Origin: Tupaia tana
Taxonomy: Eukaryota; Chordata; Mammalia; Scandentia; Tupaiidae
Assembly (NCBI GenBank): GCA_026018925.1
Contig: JAKSZU010000009.1
Coordinates: 72,636,041 to 72,700,040 of the forward strand
Reading direction: 5' to 3'
DNA length: 64,000 nucleotides
In this document: positions 34,113 through 46,891 of the stretch, one piece after another
How positions within the stretch are numbered: position 1 is the first letter of the stretch
Layout: each line of letters starts with the position of its first letter
The notes under the pieces: model-generated
Database searches by the model: none
Seen by the model: only the letters and a program-made list of their open reading frames with translations
Told to the model about the DNA's origin: nothing
Position numbers and translations under genes: made by a program

Positions 34113-34910
34113 CCCATCCTTGATTCCATCTCTTTTTTTAATTTTTATTTTTTCACATTATTTAATATTATTATTATTATTATTATTGTATATACTTTCA
34201 ATCATATTGTTTGGCTTACAATGAGACCATTTCGATATGTGAACATTTCTCCCCAGACCCGTTGATCGAAATATTTTCAACAGATAACACCACACCTCCC
34301 CATCCCGTCAATGCTCTACCTCTGTATCCCTTCTCCAAATGTCTTTCATTAGGCCCCACTCCTCCACATACACCTCATCTGACATTCACACCCATCTCTT
34401 GTGTTTGTTCAACTGTTAGTCAATCAGTTTCAGACATAGAGTGCAGACAAACGGTATATGTTACGTGGGGACATACAATGTCTCTCCTTCATAGCCTGGC
34501 TTGCCTCACTCAGCAGTACATCTTCCATATTCTTCCAATTTCTGTCAAAAGCCAGGGCTCTGTTGGTTTTTATGGCTGAGTAGTATTCCATAGAGTATAT
34601 GTGCCACAGTTTTTCAATCCATTCCTCCATACGGGGGCATTTGGGTTGGTTCCATGACTTAGAAATTGTGAATAGTGCCGCAATAAACATCTATGTGCAA
34701 GCACTTTTCCAATGAAGAATTCTTCTGTCCTTTGGGTAGATACCAAGGAGTGGGATCCCTGGATCATATGGCAGATCTATCTGTAGGTTTTTGAGGAATC
34801 TCCAAATTATTCTCCATAGTGGTTGGACCAATCTACATTCCCACCAGCAATGTAAAAGAGTTCCCCTTTCACCACACCCCCGCCAACACTTATCATTCTT
34901 AACCATCCAG
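33901..34910 (-). mobile_element. Antisense L1 3' end (ORF2 C-terminus and 3' UTR)
   Basis: Read in reverse: ORF2 C-terminal peptides [40 protein letters not shown] and [16 protein letters not shown], then a 3' UTR and (AAT)n. The cysteine motif C-X3-C-X7-H-X4-C is intact. The 5' truncation point is near 34910. 33901-34060 looks like a separate, more worn 3' tail, split off by a (TA)n tract. Confidence 0.88.
34065..34110. repeat. (TA)n microsatellite
   Basis: About 20 TA units within the antisense L1 tail. Confidence 0.95.
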
Positions 34911-34914
34911 TTTA

Positions 34915-35390
34915 TTCATTATTTCACCAGTCTACAATGCTCATTCCTGCTTCTGTACTGTTCCTTTATATTTTAATAATCCTGCCTTCACTTCTATCTG
35001 ACTAAATAGTCCCCCAGGCTTCAAAACCCATTTGAGTTTCAACTTTATTTGTGAAACCTTATAGATGGCTTTAGCTGTCTGGGCACACTACAACTATCTT
35101 CCAAATCAAATTCCATTGAAGAACAATCTCCCATCCAAATCCTTAACTTGGACCAAGAAGTCCAAGGAAAAGGTTAGGGGTAGATGAAAGGAAGAGAAAA
35201 AGAGTTTTTATCATAGTATTAGGAGTGGATCAAAGATAAGTAGTGAGATAGTGTGAAGTTGCTTCTAAAAACCTATAGTTGGACAGTGTTGGTAGATGTC
35301 ACAGAACATATCTTTGTCTTATCCATTCATTTCTTTGGATACAATATTTTCCTAATAAGGCTATTAGGACTTGTTTTCTAAATTATGTTA
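34915..35390. other. Unassigned unique sequence
   Basis: No gene, RNA or repeat recognised. Confidence 0.5.
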
Positions 35391-35394
35391 TCAA

Positions 35395-35480
35395 CTCCTT
35401 AAAGGCATAGAACATATTTCACAATTTGTAAATCCCCCAACACAGTGTATACAGAATAATTTCAACAAACAGAAGGCCCA
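35395..35480 (+). mobile_element. Possible L2 3' end fragment
   Basis: CTTAAAGGCATAGAACATAT, CCCCCAACACAGTGTATACA and TTTCAACAAACAGAA have the order of an L2 end. Confidence 0.4.
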
Positions 35481-35484
35481 TAAC

Positions 35485-35830
35485 ATATAAGGACAGCTGA
35501 ATATAGTACTAATTAAGTAACTACTTTTGTGGCCATTTTTTCTTTCCATAGTTTCTCACTCTCCTACCTCCACTTTGACACTGGAAGGATCAGAAACCAG
35601 TTAACAACCTGAGAGGTGGGGAGTGGGAAGATAAGAAACAAATCTCCATTACTACAAATTCTTTTCACTGGTGTGAGAGGAGATTAGCTGCAAGTTTCAA
35701 AAGCTGAAGCACTTATTTCTACATATAATTGTACATTCTAAGTGATTTTAAGGATTTATAACACCTAAAATTCAGTGGACAAATCTTGGAACTGTGCACT
35801 CTGAGAATAAGGTACTATTTCCTTTAAAAA
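35485..35830. other. Unassigned unique sequence
   Basis: No gene, RNA or repeat recognised. Confidence 0.5.
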
Positions 35831-35836
35831 TATATG

Positions 35837-36072
35837 TCCAGGGACTAGCAGTTAGTGTAATGGCTATGTCACTGAACTCCCAAGTAGCCAACCACAGTTT
35901 GAGTCCCGGACCCGGTGGCTTAAATTCACGCTGGGCACGTGTGCATACGTGCCCAAGATCCTGAGAGGAGAATGGAGGAGAAATTACGGCGTGGCCATCC
36001 CCGCTGGGGGGTGATTTCTTGCTTTCTATCTCTCTGTCTCTCTCTCTTTCTGGCAAGTGCACGTGCCCTATA

Positions 36073-36108
<36 letters not shown>
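35837..36108 (+). mobile_element. CYN-like SINE with a (TA)n tail
   Basis: Plus strand: GGGACTAGCAGTTAGTGTAATG, CCCGCTGGGGGGTGATTTC, CCCTATAGCAAAATA end, then about 16 TA units (36078-36108) in place of poly(A). Flanks TATATGTCCA / TATATATCCA may be the TSD. Confidence 0.9.
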
Positions 36109-36109
<1 letters not shown>

Positions 36110-36111
<2 letters not shown>

Positions 36112-36510
36112 ATGCCTTAGAGGACTTCTGATTCTATACTGTGATACAGAAAAATTGTCTTAAACTCTTCCACTCCTTTTTATGTGTATTGAATAACATG
36201 AATTTCATAATCCATCTGCAATGTCAAGATCCCCCACTCCAGCTCCTCTGGTCCTATAATATTTCCCTTTGGGGCATATAAATTTTTATATTTAGTAAAA
36301 AAAGTATTGTGTATAGGAAAGGTTCAGAAATAGTATTTATTGTAGCTAAGGACTACCAAGTCAGTCATATCCTATGGTCCATATCTCCAACACTAGAAAA
36401 AAAAGAACTCAAGATAATTATTTAACACATAAATCATACTTCCTTTTGATACAGCTAAGAAGTTTTTGCTACTACGTTGGTCAGATAAAGTGTTAAAGTT
36501 AAGAGATTAA
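36110..36510. other. Unassigned unique sequence
   Basis: No gene, RNA or repeat recognised. Confidence 0.5.
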
Positions 36511-36519
36511 AAAAAAGCA

Positions 36520-37042
36520 GGATCGAGCCGGCCAGCAGTTCCGTGCACCAGGCGGAACTGAGGCTGCAGGCCCGACCCTTCCGAATCTCCACGCATCCCC
36601 ACCGTTTCTCTTCCTTGGACCCCAGGTTGGTTGTCTGGGACTTTAAGGTGAACTCCCACCCCACCCCACCCACAATCCGGATCGAGACGGCCAGCAGTTC
36701 CGGGCACCAGGCGGACTGAGGCTGCAGGCCCGATCAACCTGGTCCTGTCACTCATCTTCTGACCCTTTCCTACTAACCTGTGGACTCTTTGAATTTTGGT
36801 GATTTGAATAGTGTGCGGCCTTTTTTCATTTTGTTTTTCTTTGCTCTTGGGGTGTTGCTTATTCGGTCAATTGAAGGCTCACCTCTCCTTAGAGCCAGTG
36901 AGGACTTTGGGCCATCCAGGGTAGTGGCAACAGTTAATGGTAATTGTGAGCAACAGGTAGGCCAACCATAAGGAAAATCATCAATTTTCTAAGCCTGTAC
37001 AACTTATAACAATCAGTTAGGAAGAAACATATAGATTATCTG
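36520..37042 (+). promoter_or_regulatory. L1 5' UTR with two partial monomers
   Basis: A segment of about 65 bp beginning GGATCGAG(C/A)CGGCCAGCAG and ending GAGGCTGCAGGCCCGA occurs at 36520 and again at about 36679 (spacing 159 bp). The region is far more GC- and CpG-rich than its flanks, as in L1 internal promoters. It has no visible similarity to the 129-bp monomers at 623-880. Promoter role is inferred from L1 biology. Confidence 0.7.
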
Positions 37043-38009
37043 ATGACTAGGAAGAATTGCAGAGGCTCAAGAAATATGAGCAACCAACAAAAGGCCTCTC
37101 CCTCAAGGGAAATCATCAAGCCTACATCACCCACAGTCAATACAATGGACGTCGTGGACATGTCTGATAAGGAATTCAGAATATTTGTAGTGACCAAACT
37201 AACTGAGATGGAAGAGAAAAGAGAAGGAGCTCCAGGAGATGAGGAAGTCCTGCAATGACTTGAAAGAAGAAATGGATACCTTAAACAAGAACCAGATGGA
37301 ACTTTTAGGATTGAAGAATGTGATACGGGAAATAAAAACCTCCCTTGAAAGTATTAAAAGTAGGTTAGACCAGGCAGAAGATTGAATCTCTAATGTAGAA
37401 GACAAAACATCTGACCTAGAAAAAAGTATCAAGAAGATTGAGAAAACAACCATGAAAAATGAGGATAATATACGAGGAATACTGGATACTATCAAGCGCC
37501 CCAACATCCGGATAATTGGTATTCCAGAAGAGGAAGAAAATAATAAGGGCCTAGATAATTTATTCCATGAGATCCTGGAAGAAAACGTTCCAAATCTAGA
37601 AAGGCATTCAAATATCCAGACCCAGGAAATACATAGGACCCCAAGTACAATCAACCCAAGAAGATCCTCTCCAAGGCACATCATAGCCAGACTGACAAAA
37701 ACAACAGACAAAGACAAGATACTAAAGTTGGCAAGAGGGAAACGCCAGGTTACTTACAAAGGTCACCCCATCAGGCTAACATCGAATCTCTCGGCAGAAA
37801 CAATGCAGGAAAGGAAAGAATGGGGAAGCATAGTCAAAGTGTTGAGTGAAAAACAATTTCAACCAAGAATACTATACCCGGCAAAATTATCTTTCATATG
37901 GGAAAAAAGGATAAAAACATTCTCGAATAAACAAAATTTGAAGGAATTTACCAACTCCAGACCAGCTCTTCAAGAGGTTCTGAAGGGAGTATTATACCAG
38001 GAAAACTAA
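37043..38009 (+). pseudogene. L1 ORF1 (ORF1p), broken
   Basis: Starts MTRKNCRGSRNMSNQQ. A short basic, Ser/Thr/Pro-rich N-terminus is followed by MSDKEFRIFVVTKLTEMEEK, a leucine-rich coiled coil (about 37225-37440), the RRM-like core and the C-terminal domain with KTTDKDKILKLARGKRQ-like sequence and FSNKQNLKEFTNSRPALQEV before the stop. One frameshift near 37225 moves the reading frame, and a TGA near 37383 interrupts the coiled coil. From 37452 the frame is open to the end (185 aa). Length and domain order match mammalian ORF1p. Confidence 0.85.
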
Positions 38010-38052
38010 AAAATCAGAGACAGTTATACGAGAACAAAAAGCAACCAAGAAA

Positions 38053-41000
38053 ATGGCTCACTTAATGATAGGATCAGGTATGGAAATATCGATAATTACA
38101 TTGAATGTCAATGGATTAAATTCTCCAGTTAAGAGACATAGACTGGCTGAATGGATAAGAAAACAGAAACCCTCTAACTGTTGCCTATAAGAAACTCACC
38201 TTATGGATAAAGACATACATAGACTAAAAGTCAAGGGCTGGAAAAAGATATTCCATGTAAATGAAAATCAAAAAAAGGCTGGAGTAGCGATATCGATCTC
38301 AGACAAAATAGATTTCAAGACAGAGACTGTAAGAAGAGACAAAGAAGGGCATTATATATTAGTAAATGGGGTAATCCAGCAAGAAGACATAACCCTCATA
38401 AATATCTATGCACCCAACTCAGGTGTGCCTAAATATGTGAAGGAAAGACTGCTGGAGCTAAAAGGAGAGATAGGGAGAAATACTATAATTGTTGGAGATC
38501 TCAACACCCCATTATCTCCTATAGACAGATCTTCTAGACAGAAAATAAATAGAGAGATACAGGACTTAAATGATACTATAAATGGAATGGGCTTGACTGA
38601 TATCTATAGAACTTTCCACCCTACATCCACAACATATACATTTTTCTCACCCAGACATGGAACCTTTTCAAAGATAGATCATATATTAGGACACAAATAA
38701 AGCCTTTATAGATTCAAAGGCATAGAAACTGTACCCAGTATCTTCTTTGACCATAATGGAATTAAACTCAAGATTAATTTCAAGACACAACCCCGAAAAT
38801 ACACGAACACATGGAAACTGAACAACCTCCTTCTGAATGACTTCTTCACTACTGAAGAAATTAAGGCTGAAATAAAAAAATTTATGGAAACTAATGATAA
38901 TGAGTACACAAGTGTCCAGAATCTATGGGACACAGCAAAAGAAGTCATAAGAGGGAAATTCATAGCAATTAGTGCGCATAAGAAAAGGATGGAAAGATGG
39001 CAAGTAGATAACTTATCATCATGCCTCAGAGAATTGGAAAAACAACAACAAACAAACCCCCAAAATGCCAGGCAAAAAGAAATAATAAAGGTTCGAGCAG
39101 AAATAAATGAAATAGAAAATAAACAAACCATACAGAAAATAAATGAAAGTAAAAGCTGGTTCTTTGAAAAGATTAACAAGATTGACACACCATTGGCTAG
39201 ACTGACCAAGAAGAAGAAAGAAAGAAACCAGATTAATCAAATATGTGATGAAACAGGCAATATTACCAAAGACATAGCAGAAATACAAACTATCATTAGA
39301 GGATACTATGAGAGACTTTACGCCAACAAACAAGATAACCTGGAGGAGATGGACAAATTCCTGGATGCATATAATCTACCAAGGTTGGATCAGGAAGACA
39401 TAGAGAACCTGAATAGACCTATAACAAGCCAGGAGATTGAATCAGTAATAAATAACCTCCCAACAAAGAAAAGCCCAGGCCCAGATGGCTTCACTTGTGA
39501 ATTCTACAAAACTTTTAAGGAAGAGTTAACCCCTATTCTACTAAAATTATTTCTAAAGATTCAAAAGGAAGGAAACCTTCCAAATTCATTTTATGAAGCC
39601 TCCATCATTCTCATCCCCAAAACAGATAAAGATATGACAAAAAAGGAAAACTACAGACCAATATCATTGATGAATATAGACGCAAAAATTTTCAACAAGA
39701 TACTCGCAAATCGTATCCAACAACATATAACAAAGATCATTCATCATGATCAGGTAGGCTTTATACCAGGGATGCAAGTGTGGTTCAATATACACAAGAC
39801 CATAAATTTAATACACCACATTAACAGAAAGAAAGATAAAAACCATATGATCATCTCAACTGATGCGGAGAAAGCATTTGATAAAATACAACATCCTTTT
39901 ATGATTAAGACTCTCAGTAAGATTGGTATAGAAGGGTCATTTCTGGACACAATAAAAGCAATCTATGAAAAACCTACAGCTAACATTATACTGAATGGGG
40001 AAAAGCTGAAAGCTTTTCCTCTGAAAACAGGTAGTAGGCAAGGCTGCCCACTTTCTCCACTGCTCTTTAATATAGTACTGGAAGTCTTAGCTATTGCAAT
40101 CAGAGAAGAGAACAATATCAAAGGCATTCGAATAGGCAAAGAAGAATTGAAAATATCTTTATTTGCAGATGACATGATGGTATACTTAGAAGACCCAAAG
40201 GTATCCATGAAAAAACTGCTTGAAGTAATAAGTGAATACAGTAAGGTGGCAGGATACAAAATCAATATCCAAAAATCTATAGCATTTCTGTTTATGAACA
40301 ACAAGTTGAACGAAGCAGAGCTGAAGAAAGGAATCCCTTTCACCATAGCCACAAGGTGTATAAGATACCTAGGGATAAACCTAACTAAGAAAGTCAAAGA
40401 CCTTTATAAAGAAAACTACGAAAATCTTAAAAGAGACATTGAAAGTGACATAAAAAAGTGGAAGGACATCCCATGCTCCTGGATTGGAAGAATTAACATA
40501 ATCAAAATGGCAATTCTACCCAAATTAATCTACGTGTTTAATGCAATTCCAATCAAAATACCAGAGATATTCTTCAGAGAGCTAGAAAAGGCAATCATAG
40601 AATTTTTCTGGAACCATAAAAGACCTCATATTGCAAAAGCAATCCTGCGCAAGAAGAATGGAGTAGGAGGCATATCACTCCCTGATCCCAAGATATACTA
40701 TAAAGCTGTGGTCATCAAAACAGCATGGTATTGGCATAAAAACAGACATGTGGACCAATGGAAGAGAATAGAGACCCCAGAAATAACCCCCAAAGCTTAC
40801 AGCCAACTGATCTTTGACAAAGGATATCAGTCAATCCATTGGGAAAAGGAAATCCTCTTTAGTAAATGGTGCTGGAAAACTGGGTATCCACCTGCAGAAA
40901 GATGTAACTGAACCCCCATCTTTCACCATTAACAACAGTCAACTCAAAATGGATCAAAGATCTGAACCTAAGACCTCAAACAATAAAACTGGTGGAAAAT

Positions 41001-41950
41001 GCAGGGGAAACTCTGGGGGACATTGGAGTAGGCAAAGACTTCTTAAATAAGACTCCGAAAGCACAGGCAATAGTCCCTAAAATAGACAAGTGGGACTATA
41101 TTAGATTAAGAATTTTCTGCACAGCAAAGGACACAGTAACAAGTGTGAACCGACAACCCTCAGAATGGGAAAATATTTTTGTTAAATATGCCTCAGACAA
41201 GGGACTGATAACCAGAATACATAGGGAACTCAAGTGCCTTATGCAAAAAAAAAATGATTAACCCAATTAAAAGATGGGAAAATGAGCTGAACAAAAGTCT
41301 CTCTAAGGAAGACATACGAACAGCCAAAAGGCATATGAGGAAATGCTCAACATCCCTCATCATAAGGGAGATGCAGATAAAAACCACAATGAGATACCAC
41401 CTAACCCCTGTCAGAATGGCAAAGATTAAGAATATAAAAAGTGATTAAGTGTTGGCGGGGATGTGGTGAAAAGGGAACCCTCCTACACTGTTGGTGGGAA
41501 TGTAAACTAGTTCAACCACTGTGGAGAACAATATGGAGGTTCCTCAAAGATCTACAAATAGAACTACCATTTGATCCAGCAATCCCACTTCTGGGTATTT
41601 ACCCAAAAGACAGGAGAACGCTCAGTCAGAAAAGTGCTTGCACATCAATGTTTATTGCAGCATTATTCACAATTGCCAAGACATGGAACCAACCTAAATG
41701 TCCACAAACTGAAGAATGGATTGGAAAAGTGTGGTATATATACTCTATGGAATACTACTCAGCCATAAAAAATAACAAGACTCTGGAATTTGATAGAAAG
41801 TGGTCAGATATGGAGGATCTATTGCTGAGTGAAGTAAGCCAGGCTATGAAAGAAAGATATTGTATGTATCCACTCAATATATACCGACTATCCACACTCT
41901 ATGGTAGAGAGCAAAAAATTGGAGGACATAAAAGCAGTGAAGGTACTTAA
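38053..41950 (+). pseudogene. L1 ORF2 (endonuclease-reverse transcriptase), nearly open
   Basis: ORF2p nicks DNA at T/AAAA-type sites and primes cDNA synthesis. Start ATG 38053 gives MAHLMIGSGMEISIITLNVN. The endonuclease has ETHLMDK, LINIYAPNSG, IIVGDLNTPLS and SKIDHILG; the usual SDH near its end reads FDH. The RT (about 39400-40350) has [52 protein letters not shown] and FADD at 40162-40173. The C-terminus carries the C-X3-C-X7-H-X4-C motif (about 41448-41500). Frame 1 stays open from 38053 to 40876 except for two point stops (38188, CAA to TAA in related copies; 38698, TCA to TAA). Then a one-base loss in an A-run near 40875, and later shifts near 41245 and 41445, break the C-terminal third. 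Confidence 0.9.
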
Positions 41951-42364
41951 TGAGAATAGGACAGTGTGGAATGGGGGAAGTGAAGAGAAGAGGATAGAGA
42001 AAGATAGCAAGTGAACAATAGAGAGGCAGGATGTTAGTGAGAAACAGATGTAGCTTATTGACTGTTGATGTTGACGTGTATAGTGTTCTCAACTGGATTC
42101 GTCTGAGAAGTGTTTCATGATGGGCAGAGTATTTGTACAAGGAAAATGAGAAATAGCGATTGACTGTTTTAAAAAATAATTAGAATAATAATAATAATGA
42201 TTGGGGAAAACATAGAAAAGATATTGAATGTTGAAGCGGGGAGATTAATGTCTCTGTACTGATTGACATGCATGGCATTCCCTTTTGAAAAAGCAATGTA
42301 ATACACTGTAAAGTAACATGTAATTCAATGTAATATAAAGATTATGATGATAATAAAAAAGCAT

Positions 42365-42950
42365 AAGCTTCAAGGCTTAAATCAAGCAGCAAATATAAGG
42401 ATAAGGACAGATGGTAGAAGAGACAATGGTACGGATGACAAAGAGAAACATAACAGGAAATACATAAAATATTGCTTGTATTTAAGACTACTTCCCCGGG
42501 GCCATAGCCAAGAAACAAAAGAAGAGGATTAACACAAATTTCCTATAGAATGAGAGAAAAATGTATTATTTCAGTGATATTTCTTTAGCAAATAAGTTTT
42601 AGATATGATGCATGTGGCAGAGGCTCACATCTCAAATTACTATTTTTTAGAGAAATGACAGGAAAGGAGAAGAAACATGTTGTCAGATTATATATTTTAT
42701 GGTTGAATTATTAATTTTCTACCTTTTGCAATAGTAACTATCTAAATTCAGGAAAATCTGGTTTCTGAGATATTTTGATTATGTTAATCTTCATTATTAA
42801 TAATAATTATTAAAATGGACATAAATTTGTATATATTTATTGTATTAAATATAATATTTTGAAATACGTATTTGTGGAATGGCTGAATCAAGCTAGTTAA
42901 TATATGTATCAGCTTATCTTTTGTGTTATGAGAACACTTAAAATCTACTC
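42365..42950. other. Unassigned AT-rich sequence
   Basis: No gene, RNA or repeat recognised. Confidence 0.45.
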
Positions 42951-42954
42951 TCTC

Positions 42955-43700
42955 AGCAATTTTTATATTGAAGAGATATCTGCACTGCCATGTTCATTGC
43001 AGCATTATTCACAATATCCAAGATGTGGAATCAACTTAAGTGTCCATCACAGATGAATGGACAAGGAAAATGTGTATGAGGACCAGCAGATGCTGTAGCA
43101 GTTATGTCACTGGGCTCCCATGTAGCTGACTGGGGTTTGAGTCCTAGACTGAATGGCTTAAAACTCAGGCTGGGTGCATGTACATGTGTGCCCAAAATCC
43201 CAAGTGGAGAATGGAGCAAAAGAGATCATGGTGTGGCCATCCCCCTGTGGGGCAGGGTTCTCACTTTCTGTCTTTCTCTGTCTCTCTGGTGAGTGCATAC
43301 ACCCTATAGCAAAAATCTCTCAAAAAGAAAAAAACATAAGAAAAGAAAATGTGGTACATATACATAGTAGGATACTCTATACCCTTAAAATTCTGTCATT
43401 TTGGGAACAACATGGATGAACCTTGAAGATGTTATGAAAAGTAAAATAAGCCAGACACAGAAAGACAAATACTGCATGATCTCAGTTATATGTACAATCA
43501 AAAAGTTGAAGTCATTGAAGCAGAGAACAGAATGGTGGTTACTGGGAGCTGGTAGTGGGGATCAGAGATATTGGGGAGATTAGGGTAAAAAGATACAAAA
43601 TTTCATTTACACAGCAGGAATAAATTGAAAAAATCTATTTTACAACAAGGTGACTATTGTTAATAATAATGTATTCATTATGTGAATCTAAAAAGTAATT
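42955..43700 (+). mobile_element. Old L1M (L1MA/MB-like) 3' end
   Basis: Carries CATTGCAGCATTATTCACAA, AAGATGTGGAATCAACTTAA, GGACAAGGAAAATGTG and, after a SINE, GAACAACATGGATGAACCTT, AGACAAATACTGCATGATCT and GAATGGTGGTTACTGGGAGC. These are hallmarks of the ORF2 end and 3' UTR of mammal-wide L1M. Interrupted by the SINE at 43079. Confidence 0.87.
43079..43330 (+). mobile_element. CYN-like SINE in L1M
   Basis: Plus strand: GGACCAGCAGATGCTGTAGC head, CCCCCTGTGGGGCAGGG, CCCTATAGCAAAAATCTCTC end. TSD GGAAAATGTG / GAAAATGTG on either side. Confidence 0.9.
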
Positions 43701-43701
43701 G

Positions 43702-44071
43702 TGTTAGTCCACTACTGTGTTGCTAATAGACATACCTGAGTCTGGGTGATTTTAAAGAATAGAAGTTTATTTGACTTACGAGTAGCTAGAAAGTCTAAAG
43801 TCATGGGGATGGCAGCTGACTGGCCTCCCAACATGGCTGACAGAAGCAGAGAATAAGGCTGGCATGTACCAGAGAAAGGAAAGAGAGAGAAAAGGAAACA
43901 AACTTTGACAGTTCCTCTGTTTGTCCTTTTCACACTCCCACCTGACTGAATGATGCCCTCGCATTAGCCCCAATTTCTTAAAGGTCTCTCTCCTTACCTC
44001 CCAAAGCCACTGGGATCCAAGCTTCCAGAACATGAACCTTTTGGGGACAAACTGTTATCCAAACCATAACA
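43702..44071 (-). mobile_element. MaLR (THE1/MST-like, ERVL-type) solo LTR
   Basis: On the plus strand it opens TGTTAGTCCACTACTGTG and closes CCAAACCATAACA. Between are ACATACCTGAGTCTGGGTGA, GAAGTTTATTTGACTTACG, CATGGCTGACAGAAGCAGAG and CCCCAATTTCTTAAAGG, all in the order of a reversed THE1/MST LTR. About 370 bp and clearly diverged, so tens of millions of years old. No MaLR internal sequence adjoins it, and no clear TSD was found. Confidence 0.8.
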
Positions 44072-44321
44072 GAATGGTGTTCATTTTATGGGGACTGATA
44101 TAGGTAGTAGCTTTATAATCAAGAGAATGTAGCACATCAGGATTTGATAAAATACTAGTACCATTCTGTAAGCTTTCAAAGTGCAAAAATGTTTCATTAT
44201 CTCAAGGATATGAACACAACTAAATCAAGAGCCAAGGAGAGGAATGGATAGGGTTCATCTGCAGAATTCTAAATTGAAGCCAATTGTTTATTTTTGTTTT
44301 GTTTTGTTTCATTTTGTTCTT

Positions 44322-44562
44322 TGAGAGAGATTTTTGCTATACAGCACATGTGCTCGCCAGTGAGACAGAGAGATAGAAAGTAAGATATTACCCCCCAGAG
44401 GGGATGGCCATGCTGCAACCTCTTTTTCTTCATTCTCTTCTCCGGATTTTTGGCATGCATGCACATGCACCCTGCATGATTTTTTGTCTGGGTCTGAGGC
44501 TCAGACTGTGGTTGACTATATGGGAGTCCAGTGACGTAACCATTACACCATCTGCTGATCCC
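44322..44562 (-). mobile_element. CYN-like SINE
   Basis: Minus strand: (TTTTG)n tail, GCTATACAGCACATGTGCTC, CCCCCCAGAGGGGATGG, head ending CATCTGCTGATCCCC. TSD CAATTGTT on both sides. Confidence 0.9.
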
Positions 44563-44569
44563 CAATTGT

Positions 44570-46870
44570 TCACTTAAAAAATTAACCCTAAGATTAACAA
44601 AAAATTCTTTACACCATACAGTTTCTTTATCCAACTGAAACAAAAATAAAATGCATTTCCCAAGTCTAAGACCAATGATGTGAACCAAAATTGAAAATGT
44701 CATCTGAACCAATTGTTTTGTTCATCTTGGTATTCTTTTCTCTGTTTATCATTCCCATGTCAGAATTCTTACCATTGGCCTGGAACATACCCACTATTTT
44801 GTGGAAGGTAGATCAGGAGATGTCTCAAGTGCTTACCATGAGAAATGAGAGATCTACTTCAGTTTAAAGTTTCATTATCAACTTAGAACTTCATATTTAG
44901 AAGCATCAGTAATCACTAAGCTAAAAGGATTATCCTCTGTCATAACTTAAAAGGACAAAAAGCTTGATTACATCAAATAATGTTCATTAGAAAATTCTGT
45001 ATGGGTCATTGACGAGCTAAGGAAACCATTGATATTGGCTCTGAAATGCAGAGGACATACAGATATGTCCAAATAACCATTGGACATAACCATTGAACAT
45101 ATCTGTAAATAATTAGAATCATAAGAACAAAGTGCCACATGCAATAATTAAATACCAGCTCACCATTGGTTAAAGAGAATATTTTATAAAGAGATGGAAA
45201 ATTTGCAATCCAGTAGTAGCAGAATAAACTCAACCTATTATAGGTTAGGCAAATAACAATCTTTCTGACACTTGGCTCTTATCATCTATAAAACAAGAAA
45301 GACAACAGTTGTCTTCCTTATCTCACAGACCATACATTGAGTGTTTACTTCATGTTATGCCATAGTAGTGCATGTGTGTATGTGTGCATGTGCATGTTTT
45401 AATTTAACAATGACCTTTTATGAATTTGAAATTAGTTTCAACTACCAGAAGAGTAAATCAGGTGATGTTAAATGATTTCACTCATATATGAGATGAAATA
45501 GAGGCAGGATTTGACTTTATATCTAGTGAACTTCAAAGATTATGCCTTGACCTTTATACAATATTGTATAATATTGTATCGATGTACAAAAAGTGCCTTT
45601 AAAACTGTAATAACCTATACTAATATAAAGTGCTATTAATGTTATATTTAAACCTAAGATAAATAAAAAAAAGAAATACAGTTTGTCTAGCCAATGGAGG
45701 ACAGGACAGGAACACTAGGTTGTATGCTATCTCATGATTTCTTCAAGCTCTAGAAGTCTTTAGCTGGATGTTTACAATGATCTTTTTATCTATGTGATTT
45801 GATTATTACAATGTACACAAAATGATTTCCTTAAGTTATCCATCTCTTTGGGTTTGTGACCAAGAAATAAGGTCAAAGTCAATGTCCTTTCCTTGTCCTA
45901 TCTTCTCTATGACACATAGCATGTGGCGTACTATAATGTTATCTGAACCAAACCTCAGAGGAGCCAATACTGGCTCACTATATTTTTAAGAATATCAGAA
46001 TGTTAGCAAAGAATTTAGCATGTTAGTAAAGAATCATTAAATCTACCTTCCCACTTAGTGAAGAAATTTCTTTTCCAAAATTAAATATAAAATATAGGAT
46101 AACTTTATTATATTTTTCAAAAGGTTATATTTGAAAAAGAAAAAAATCAATATTCTGTGTGGCTTTTTAAGTATAACCCTGGAAGACTCTGTCACCTCAC
46201 ACTGTAGTATGGCTCTCAGGAAAAGGAACAAAACATCATGTTCTTCCTGAAAGTAGAAGCAGCAGCAGAAACAGCAATAATACCACCTATATGAAGGATA
46301 GGGATCCCCTCAGTTACATTAATGTATACAATGGAGATAATAGTAGAAACTTACATAGTACAATTGTGTGAATTAAAAGAGTTAAAGCAGAGTTTGGTGT
46401 ATATATAAAGAATACATATTTACACATATAAATGGATATATAAAGTATATATTTATAATTTATGTAAAAGTGCTTTATATATAAAAATAATAAATGTCTA
46501 TTATTATTATTATTTTAGGCCCCTAGGGTAAAGTCCAAGATTGTATGTATGTATTTAACAAATGCTCTGAAGGACAAATATGAGCAAAGAAGTTTGAGAA
46601 AATCCACAATAAATCATGTAAGTGAAGGTTTCCTACAAGACATAAAGACTCATTAGAAAGTTATAATAATTAAGACAGAATGGTATTGTTGCAAGGATAA
46701 ATAAATTAATCATGGAGGAACATAGAGCACCCAGAAATGGGTACATGTATGAATATAGAACTTTTATAGAAGAGGTATAGCAGAAGAGGTGGGAAAGAAA
46801 GCATCCATTCACTAAGTGGTACCGTTTATCCATTTGGAGAAAAATAAAATTAGATATATTCCCTATTACA
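44570..46870. other. Longest unassigned unique stretch
   Basis: About 2.3 kb with no SINE or L1. It holds small (TG)n, (AT)n and (ATT)n tracts (45370-45400, 46430-46520). No convincing exon, RNA gene or recognised repeat. Confidence 0.5.
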
Positions 46871-46891
46871 TGTAAAAAAATCAGTTGTATT

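Larger units (their letters stand above)
36520..42354 (+). mobile_element. Full-length L1 retrotransposon
   Basis: About 5.8 kb: GC-richer 5' UTR with repeated monomers (36520-37042), ORF1 (37043-38009), ORF2 (38053-41950) and 3' UTR to an (AAT)-rich tail. Probable 9-bp TSD AAAAAAGCA at 36511-36519 and 42355-42363; A-richness makes the edges approximate. It is the best-preserved autonomous element in the window and the likely kind of source of ORF2p for the passengers. Both ORFs are broken but only lightly, so the insertion is relatively young. It contains no SINE. Confidence 0.93.

Noticed and set aside
34211-34579. 122-codon plus-strand frame
   Set aside because: Antisense to an L1 3' UTR and ORF2 end; no independent support.
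36507-36755. Minus-strand frames in the L1 5' UTR, considered as an antisense L1 peptide such as ORF0
   Set aside because: They lack a conserved start context and arise from the GC-rich monomers; no comparison copies are available here.
38706-39209. 167-codon minus-strand frame
   Set aside because: Antisense shadow of L1 ORF2.
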